From Parasponia andersonii (lineage: Eukaryota > Streptophyta > Magnoliopsida > Rosales > Cannabaceae): DNA of 64,000 bases. Positions within the stretch are counted from its first letter, which is position 1, and every line of letters begins with the position of its first letter. Positions 58,577-64,000 of the stretch are shown here, piece after piece. The notes below the pieces were generated by a model. It was not told the DNA's origin, made no database searches, and was given only the letters and a program-made list of their open reading frames with translations. The translations under genes were made by a program, and so were the position numbers. The DNA is taken from positions 2,063,491 to 2,127,490 of the forward strand of contig JXTB01000005.1 in assembly GCA_002914805.1 (NCBI GenBank), read 5' to 3'.

Positions 58577-59329
58577 TAAACAATTGCCAATATTTTTAAT
58601 CATAAATAACTTTCTATACATATATATATTAATTAGATTTTTCTTTTTTTTTTTTATAAAATTACAAATATTATTATAACTATTAGATTAAAGTCCAATA
58701 ACTTAAATTAGAGTACTCGTTCACGGAGCAAACACAAAAAACTCCATTGAAATATTACTCATATCTATATTGGCTGTATAAATATATATATATATATATA
58801 TATTTGTTTCCCTTAATTTATTTCAATGTTCTCTTTTTTTTTTTTTCACTTTCCATAAACACAAATGTTGAAACTTGATAATAAATACGAAGCTTCCCAA
58901 ATACAGGTTGTCAATTTGGGATTCCTAGTCTGGCCATTATTGGAACTGTCATGATATATTGCTAACAAAATTTTGCTTAAAAATTATATATGGGGGTTTA
59001 ATTTGTCCGTAGGCCTTTTATTTTTTTCTTTCAGAGAAATTCTTCACTATCACTCTCTATGGTTGCATAGTACAGCATCTTCATCTTCGAATAGGGTTTT
59101 ATATTAGTTGAATAACATTATCATGGAAGTAAGTCCTTTATACGCGTTCATGTTCGATCAAATTTACTGATTTGGAGTTCTATTTTGTTCAATCTTTATA
59201 CATATTACACACACAAACAAACACATCTATATAATATGCATACTATACTCAATATATGTAGTACGCATGTATAGTATTTTTTTTTTTTTTTTGTGCACGC
59301 ACAATTTGTATGCGTGCGTTCATATATAT
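58577..59329. other. Intergenic DNA; weak hint of a first exon
   Basis: A (TA)n run lies at 58781-58803, and another AAAACTCCATTGAAAT MITE-end scrap near 58740. At 59030-59130 a non-repetitive stretch ends ATCATGGAAGTAAGTCC, which could be a start codon followed by a GTAAGT splice donor. This is only a possibility. Confidence 0.3.
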
Positions 59330-59370
59330 GTATTGTGCAGTCTAAAATCCTAAGGTCGCATAAGAATTAT

Positions 59371-59469
59371 ATGCGACCTCTTCCGCGAAGGATATATGCG
59401 ACCTCCTCCAAGAAGGATATATGCGACCTCTTCCGTAGGTTTTTGTGCGACCTTCTCCGTGCAGTTTTC
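59371..59469. repeat. 25-bp tandem repeats in U3
   Basis: ATGCGACCTCTTCCGCGAAGG-type units at 59371, 59396, 59421 and 59445. The shared core is TGCGACCT. Confidence 0.88.
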
Positions 59470-59480
59470 CTTAACAAACA

Positions 59481-59590
59481 GGAAACCTATAAGAAAAGGG
59501 AAACACGCAAATACAATAAAGGAAACCTACAAGAAGAGGGAAACAAGTAAATGCTATGGAAGAAACCTACAAGGAAAGGGAAACTGAAGA
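59481..59590. repeat. 40-bp tandem repeats in U3
   Basis: GGAAACCTAYAAGAARAGGG at 59481 and 59521 and a variant at 59561; the period is exactly 40. Likely a transcription-factor binding cluster or a simple expansion. Confidence 0.88.
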
Positions 59591-59740
59591 CTTCTATTTG
59601 CGATTAACTAGTTATCCTTTTTGAGTAGTTATCCAATTATATTGTTATTTAATTTATGTTACCCAATTGTATAGTTACCCATTTATACAATTAGGATCCT
59701 AGAGACATAAGAAACCTTGGGACATAAGGTCACTACAATC

Positions 59741-59749
59741 TATATAAAG
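59741..59749 (+). promoter_or_regulatory. TATA box of the element 3 LTR
   Basis: TATATAAAG, about 320 bp before the LTR end, followed by GGGGCTCTATG as a plausible transcript start region. Confidence 0.65.
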
Positions 59750-60064
59750 GGGGCTCTATGTTCCGAAGAAATCATCAAGTTCTGGGCAAGAATAAGTCAC
59801 AAAGAGTAGAAGTCAGAGCATATACACGCTTAGAGTATTCCAAACTTTGGGTAGTCTAAGTCTTTAGCAAACAGCTTTTCAGTATTGTAACCTTGAGTGT
59901 TCATCATTATAGTGAGAAAACAGTGGACGTAGGCTCATCTTTTTCGGGGCTGAACCACTATAAATCCCTCTCTCCTTATTTGCTTTGATTACTACTTCAA
60001 TTCACACAGGCCACATCTCTTAATTATTTATAAATTTATTGTTGATAAAACCTCCATCAACAAT

Positions 60065-60078
60065 TGGCGCTAGAAGGA
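60065..60078 (+). other. Primer-binding site region of element 3
   Basis: TGGCGCTAGAAGGA two bases after the LTR. TGGCGC is the usual start of the Tat-group PBS; the tRNA species is not identified. The fragment at 30029 has TGGCACTAGAAAGA. Confidence 0.7.
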
Positions 60079-60123
60079 GGGCTATTCCGGCAGAAATATT
60101 TGTCAAATTCCACCTTTTCGATA

Positions 60124-62019
60124 ATGGCAAATACCAGAAACACTACCAGAGCCGCCGGGACTAGCCAAAATCAACCTCAGAGTACTGCTGCTACACAGGC
60201 GGACCCCGCTCCAGAACAGCCTACTATGACGGCAACAGAGGACCTATCTCGAAGACAGGATCGCATGGAGGAAACGCTCGTGAATCTTCAGCAAGTCACT
60301 AACCAGATCAACGACACTCTGCGACGACTTGCTGAAGGGCAGATGGTGACTCCACCACAACATGAACGTCCCAAAGAACGTCCTGCTCAATTACCTGTGA
60401 AGGGAATACAGATTCTCGAGACGAGAAGACGCGACCAGCCAAGAACTCAGCAGGAGCGCCATGAAGAACGCACCTCCAAAGGGAAAGGCAAGGTCGCAGA
60501 CTTGCCTCTAGAGTCACGTACGGAGAGTTCGAGTACGAACCGTGGTCGTACACAACCTTCTCGTAAATCCAACAACAACCAGGATCGCTTGAGCAGCGAA
60601 CAAGGACGATCTTCAAGAAGTGTCTTCGAAAGAATCAGCAGGGAGTCGAGACAAGATCCTGCTGACCTAAGGCAGTACTTGGAGCGACGACGTGACCATG
60701 ATCGATCCATATCACACCATAACAACCACAGCCGGTCTCGTCACACTATGCCACTGGATTCCTCTCATAGGACACAGGAGACCTTACCAGACCAGCCCGC
60801 TGCGAAACAAGATAACGAACAAAGGTCGCTCATACCACCAGCAAGGAATGATGCTTTCCCTCTGAACGTCGACGTTCACAATTTACGGATCGCATTAGAT
60901 GCACTTGCTGGCTGGGACGACGAGCTCGCTGATGGGTATCGCCAGTCGCCATTTAGCGAGGAAGTTCGAGCTGCAGCCCTTCCCACCGGATTCAGACTTC
61001 CCACCATCAATACTTTTGATGGAAAGACTGATCCACAGGATCACATGGATCACTTCAGCGACCTGATGGAGCTTCATCGGGTTAATGATCATGCTCGCTG
61101 CAGATGTTTCGCTATAACCCTCTCCGGAGCGGCAAAAAAGTGGTTTCGAGGACTCAAACCCGGTTCGATTTCATCCTGGCAACAACTGCAGACGGCGTTC
61201 TTAAGGCAATTTCAGGCCGCAAAGAACTTCACTGTTCCGCTTGTCAGTTTATCTGCAATCCGACAAGGTCCAGAGGAGACTCTACGGTCTTATCTCAATC
61301 GATTTACTACAGAGCTAGCAAAGGTCAACAACTCCCCTGAAGGAGGAGTTCTTACTCTTATGATGGCAGGGGTGGGACCAGAAACAAAGCTCTGGGAGGA
61401 ATTGCTTGAGAGAGAATGTAGAACTCTCGAAGACTTCTACCGAAGAGTTGGTCGACATCTAAGGTTAGAGTCTTCCCGTGAGAACCTTCAAAAGACCAAA
61501 AAAGGAGGAAAGACAGATGCGACAAAGGTTGCGGTCGTCACCGACAATAGCGGCAGTAAGAAGAACAAGAGGAACAATGAACAGGCCAATGAGAACCAGC
61601 CTAGGCCTAAAAGGCAGGAAACTTCAAAGGCTCCCATGAGGTTCACCAACCACACCGAGTTAAACGCTCCCATAGATCATATCTATGCGGTCACAAACCA
61701 ACAGGAGCGACACCGTCAACCGGGGCCGATGAAGCGAGACAGGGCAAAGCGCGACCCCAATAAGTTCTGTCGGTATCATAATGATATTGGACATGATACT
61801 AATGATTGCATCGCCCTGAAGGATGAAATCGAGAGGCTAATTAGAGAGAGACGGTTACGGCAATATACCAAACAGAGCGAGGAAGGCGAGAAGAAGACCA
61901 ACAGCGACCTCCAGAAATCCACCGTGAGGTGCGAACTATTTTCGGAGGGCCGCATGTTGGAGGAGATTCCAAGCGGGCACAGGATAGATACGCACGAGAA
62001 GCTCGACAGCAGCCGTTGA
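60124..62019 (+). CDS. gag: Element 3 gag
   Basis: The capsid/nucleocapsid protein, 631 residues from ATG 60124 (MANTRNTTRAAGTSQ). The frame is open further back to the PBS, but without an ATG. A coiled-coil-like part (DRMEETLVNLQQVTNQINDT) is followed by a long basic, Arg/Ser/Gln-rich region. The gag core is FDGKTDPQDHMDHFSDLMEL, then SGAAKKWFRGLKPGSISSW and LRQFQAAKNF (about 61010-61230). Near the C-terminus is the knuckle CRYHNDIGHDTNDC (61765-61810). The frame ends at a TGA at 62017-62019. It is uninterrupted, so it may still be translatable. The same start is recognisable in the 30083 fragment. Confidence 0.9.
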   Translation: MANTRNTTRAAGTSQNQPQSTAATQADPAPEQPTMTATEDLSRRQDRMEETLVNLQQVTNQINDTLRRLAEGQMVTPPQHERPKERPAQLPVKGIQILETRRRDQPRTQQERHEERTSKGKGKVADLPLESRTESSSTNRGRTQPSRKSNNNQDRLSSEQGRSSRSVFERISRESRQDPADLRQYLERRRDHDRSISHHNNHSRSRHTMPLDSSHRTQETLPDQPAAKQDNEQRSLIPPARNDAFPLNVDVHNLRIALDALAGWDDELADGYRQSPFSEEVRAAALPTGFRLPTINTFDGKTDPQDHMDHFSDLMELHRVNDHARCRCFAITLSGAAKKWFRGLKPGSISSWQQLQTAFLRQFQAAKNFTVPLVSLSAIRQGPEETLRSYLNRFTTELAKVNNSPEGGVLTLMMAGVGPETKLWEELLERECRTLEDFYRRVGRHLRLESSRENLQKTKKGGKTDATKVAVVTDNSGSKKNKRNNEQANENQPRPKRQETSKAPMRFTNHTELNAPIDHIYAVTNQQERHRQPGPMKRDRAKRDPNKFCRYHNDIGHDTNDCIALKDEIERLIRERRLRQYTKQSEEGEKKTNSDLQKSTVRCELFSEGRMLEEIPSGHRIDTHEKLDSSR

Positions 62020-62030
62020 CTAACGTTATG

Positions 62031-62663
62031 CACCTTGACCAGTGACCACGTAAGCTTCAGCGAGTGCTGGAGATGGATATTACCTTTACAGAGCAAGATG
62101 CAAGGGAAGTCCATTATCCGCATAACGACGCGCTGGTCATAAAAATCAACTGTGGAAGCACACAGTTGTGGCGAGTGTTGGTCGACAATGGAAGTGCTGT
62201 AGACATCCTGTATTTCGACGCCTTCAAGAAGATGGGATTAAATGAAAGCGACCTGAAGCCTGCCGCCACTCCGCTCTACGGTTTTACTGGAGACAGCCTG
62301 ATGCCTATGGGCATGATCGAACTGATGGTCAGCGTTGGGACTTTCCCGAGGGTTTCAACAATAATGACCCAATTTTTGGTAGTAGATTGCCCATCTGCCT
62401 TTAATGCTGTCCTGGGAAGACCAACATTAAGGGAACTGCGAGCCGTCACCTCGATCTATCATCTAACGATGAAGTTCCCGACCCAACATGGTGTAGGCGA
62501 GATGCGAGGAAACCAGTATGATGCGAGGACTTGCTACAACAACTCGCTGAAGCTCGCAGCAAAAGATGCGATGTCCCGCACAATGATGGTTCACCTGCCA
62601 GAGGTAGCAGATGAAGCGTCAATCGTGGCTGCAGATGAAGCGTCAGTCGTGGTAGCGGATTAA
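62031..62663 (+). pseudogene. pro: Element 3 protease
   Basis: Frame different from gag. Upstream of ATG 62064, MHLDQ, a stop and PRKLQRVLEMDITFTE are readable, so the domain probably joined the polyprotein. The core is WRVLVDNGSAVDILYFDAF: a D-N-G triad, as usual in this branch. It continues with FLVVDCPSAFNAVLGRPTLR and VTSIYHLTMKFPTQHGVGE. The frame runs into the 24-bp repeats and stops at TAA 62661-62663 inside the third repeat. Confidence 0.88.
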
Positions 62664-62843
62664 GCGTCAATCGTGGTTGCAGATCAAGCGTCAATCGCGG
62701 TAGCGGATCAAGCGTCAATCGTGGCTGCAGATGAAGCATCAGTCGTGGTTGCAGATGAAGCGTCAATCGTGGCTGCGGATCAAGCGTCAATCGTGGTTGC
62801 AGATGAAGCGTCAATCGTGGTTGCAGATGAAGCGTCAGTCGAA
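62604..62843 (+). repeat. 24-bp coding minisatellite, ten units
   Basis: Ten exact-length units of the form GTTGCAGATGAAGCGTCAATCGTG encode V/A-AD-E/Q-ASIV-type octapeptides between protease and reverse transcriptase. Unit 3 has TAA where units 4, 5 and 8 have CAA (one C-to-T change), which creates the stop at 62661. The last unit ends GTCGAA and leads into TTSEDFDPREI. Confidence 0.95.
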
Positions 62844-64000
62844 ACGACCAGTGAAGACTTCGATCCTCGAGAAATCGACGAAGTCAAAACTGGACACGTG
62901 GAAGACCTGGAAGAAATATCATTCGATCTGACTTCCAGGACTTTGAAGATTGGAACGGAAGTCCGCGGACCTATGCGAGCTTCATTGATCACTTTTCTGG
63001 GGGCTAATCTGGATGTCTTTGCATGGCAGCATTCGGATATGGTAGGAATTGATTCAAGGATCATATCCCACCGCCTCAACATAGATCCGTCCAAAAAACC
63101 TGTGCGACAAAAGAGAAGGGCCATGAATCCAGAACGTTACGTCGCACTAAAGGAGGAGGTGGAGAAATTGCTCGAAATTGGGTTTATTAGAGAATCTTTT
63201 TACCCTGACTGGCTTGCAAATCCGGTCTTGGTGAAAAAACCTAATGGGAAGTGGAGAACCTGCATTGACTTCACCGATCTCAACAAGGCATGTCCTAAAG
63301 ATAGCTTCCCTCTTCCGAGAATTGATCAGCTTGTAGATGCGACGTCAGGGCATGAACTTTTAAGCTTCATGGATGCGTACTCAGGATACAACCAAATCCC
63401 CATGTACGAGCTGGATGAAGAACACACCTCGTTCATCACTGATCGAGGGTTGTACTGCTACAAAAAGATGCCCTTCGGACTTATCAATGCAGGAGTGACT
63501 TACCAACGTCTTGTCAATATGATGTTTGCAAAACAAATTGGCAAGACAATGGAGGTATACGTCGACGATATGCTGGTCAAGTCGGAGGAAGCTGAAGATC
63601 ACATCAAACACCTTGAGGAGATGTTCAAAATCCTCCGGAGATACCAGATGAAGCTGAATCCCCAGAAGTGTGCATTTGGAGTGGGATCTGGAAAATTTTT
63701 GGGATTTATGGTCAACCAGTGAGGGATCGAAGCGAATCCTCAGAAAATACAAGCGTTGATTGATATGCAGTCTCCTCGTAAACCCAAAGATGTTCAAAGT
63801 CTAGCGGGAAGAGTAGCTGCTCTCAGTCGGTTTGTATCCAGATCAACCGACAAATGCCAACCTTTCTTTAAGGTGTTGAAGGGATCAAAAAAGTTTGAAT
63901 GGACGGAGAGGTGCGAGCATGCATTCCAAGAGTTGAAAAAACACTTGGGTTCCCCTCCACTCTTATCAAAACCAAATCCGGGAGAAGAACTATACCTATA
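62664..64000 (+). pseudogene. pol: Element 3 reverse transcriptase and start of RNase H
   Basis: Same frame as the protease. PVRQKRRAMNPERYVALKEE (63105) leads into the polymerase: NPVLVKKPNGKWRTCIDFTD, then LNKACPKDSFPLPRIDQLVD, motif A LLSFMDAYSGYNQIPM with its aspartate, CYKKMPFGLINAGVTYQRLV, then YVDD at 63558-63569, then KCAFGVGSGKFLGFMVNQ. A TGA at 63720-63722 stands where CGA (Arg of the usual QRGIEANP) is expected. The frame continues GIEANPQKIQALIDM and LAGRVAALSRFVSR, then FEWTERCEHAFQELKK, the start of RNase H, to the window end. Confidence 0.9.

Larger units (their letters stand above)
59330..60062 (+). repeat. 5' LTR of element 3, left end uncertain
   Basis: The right end CCTCCATCAACA is fixed by the following PBS. 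TATATAAAGG at 59741-59750 is the probable promoter. Two tandem repeats (59371-59469 and 59481-59590) lie upstream in U3. The left end cannot be placed because the second LTR is outside the window; TGTGCAGTC near 59334 is one candidate. Confidence 0.65.
59330..64000 (+). mobile_element. Tat-type Ty3/gypsy element (element 3), cut by the window end
   Basis: Order: LTR (ending 60062), PBS, gag, then in another frame protease, a coding minisatellite, reverse transcriptase and the start of RNase H. The gag style (CRYHNDIGHDTNDC knuckle) and protease motif VLVDNGSA are those of the Tat branch, which lacks a chromodomain. Three stops (62017, 62661, 63720) break the frames, but the sequence is far better preserved than elements 1 and 2. 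Confidence 0.9.

Noticed and set aside
59030..59130. First exon of a gene with ATGGAA followed by GTAAGT
   Set aside because: Only one splice-like word and two codons support it; listed as a hint but not as a gene.
60064..60123. Earlier gag start at 60064
   Set aside because: It is TTG, not ATG, and overlaps the primer-binding site; ATG 60124 matches the start in the 30083 fragment.
62446..62814. 122-codon minus-strand frame of Leu/Thr/Arg/Gln repeats
   Set aside because: A shadow of the 24-bp minisatellite on the other strand.
1..64000. tRNA, rRNA or other structured RNA genes
   Set aside because: I saw no tRNA A/B box pair with a foldable cloverleaf and no rRNA similarity; tRNA-like words found are primer-binding sites. 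Covariance-model scanning was not possible.

Overview
This window is plant nuclear DNA, most likely from a dicot. It is AT-rich, dense in transposable elements, and has no bacterial-style operons. The plant assignment rests on four things: Ty3 chromoviruses primed by initiator-Met tRNA, a Ty1/copia remnant, TATAAATAG-type LTR promoters, and a spliced KUP/HAK potassium transporter gene with GT-AG introns. I found no intact cellular protein-coding gene. The species cannot be named from the sequence.

Layout. 1-6424: a ~224-bp satellite (475-1600), unassigned DNA, and a minus-strand retroelement-like transcription unit (5190-5941). 6425-12219: a complete but dead Ty3 chromovirus (element 1, + strand) with both LTRs and a TTAA target duplication. 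12220-22886: LTR-like promoter remnants, duplicated segments and several MITEs in AT-rich DNA. 22887-29751: a second copy of the same chromovirus family (element 2, - strand), with a 1.5-kb solo-LTR-like insertion in its integrase/chromodomain region and one LTR end replaced by (TA)n. 29752-30365: a fragment of a Tat-type Ty3 element. 30366-34288: a truncated Tekay/Del-like Ty3 element (- strand) with a 1.98-kb LTR.

34387-37440 is the 3' part of a KUP/HAK potassium transporter gene. Its 5' part is missing, replaced by the Tekay LTR, and it carries a frameshift. Its first intron holds a decayed, intronless antisense fragment that looks like the HRDC/C-terminal region of a RecQ helicase. A LINE tail follows (38340-39137). 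Two related fold-back type elements, A (39385-46640) and B (55060-57620), are built of inverted and tandem repeat modules. Between them lie a Ty1/copia 3' half (46655-48813), two adjacent MITEs (50023-50477) and an LTR-like block (51940-53947). A nested MITE structure (57682-58576) precedes element 3, a Tat-type Ty3 element (about 59330 to the window end) whose gag, protease and reverse transcriptase are readable and which contains a coding 24-bp minisatellite.

The most unusual signals are these: the MITE family flanked by (TA)n, for which element B supplies an apparently empty paralogous site lacking the TA repeats; the large inverted repeats of 74-bp units; the RecQ-like fragment inside a transporter pseudogene; the 42-bp coding repeats in the transporter tail; the 24-bp coding repeats in element 3; and the satellite whose units each hold a short inverted repeat with a compensatory change. 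Homologies to named families come from reading translated motifs and recalled family features; no database search was run.
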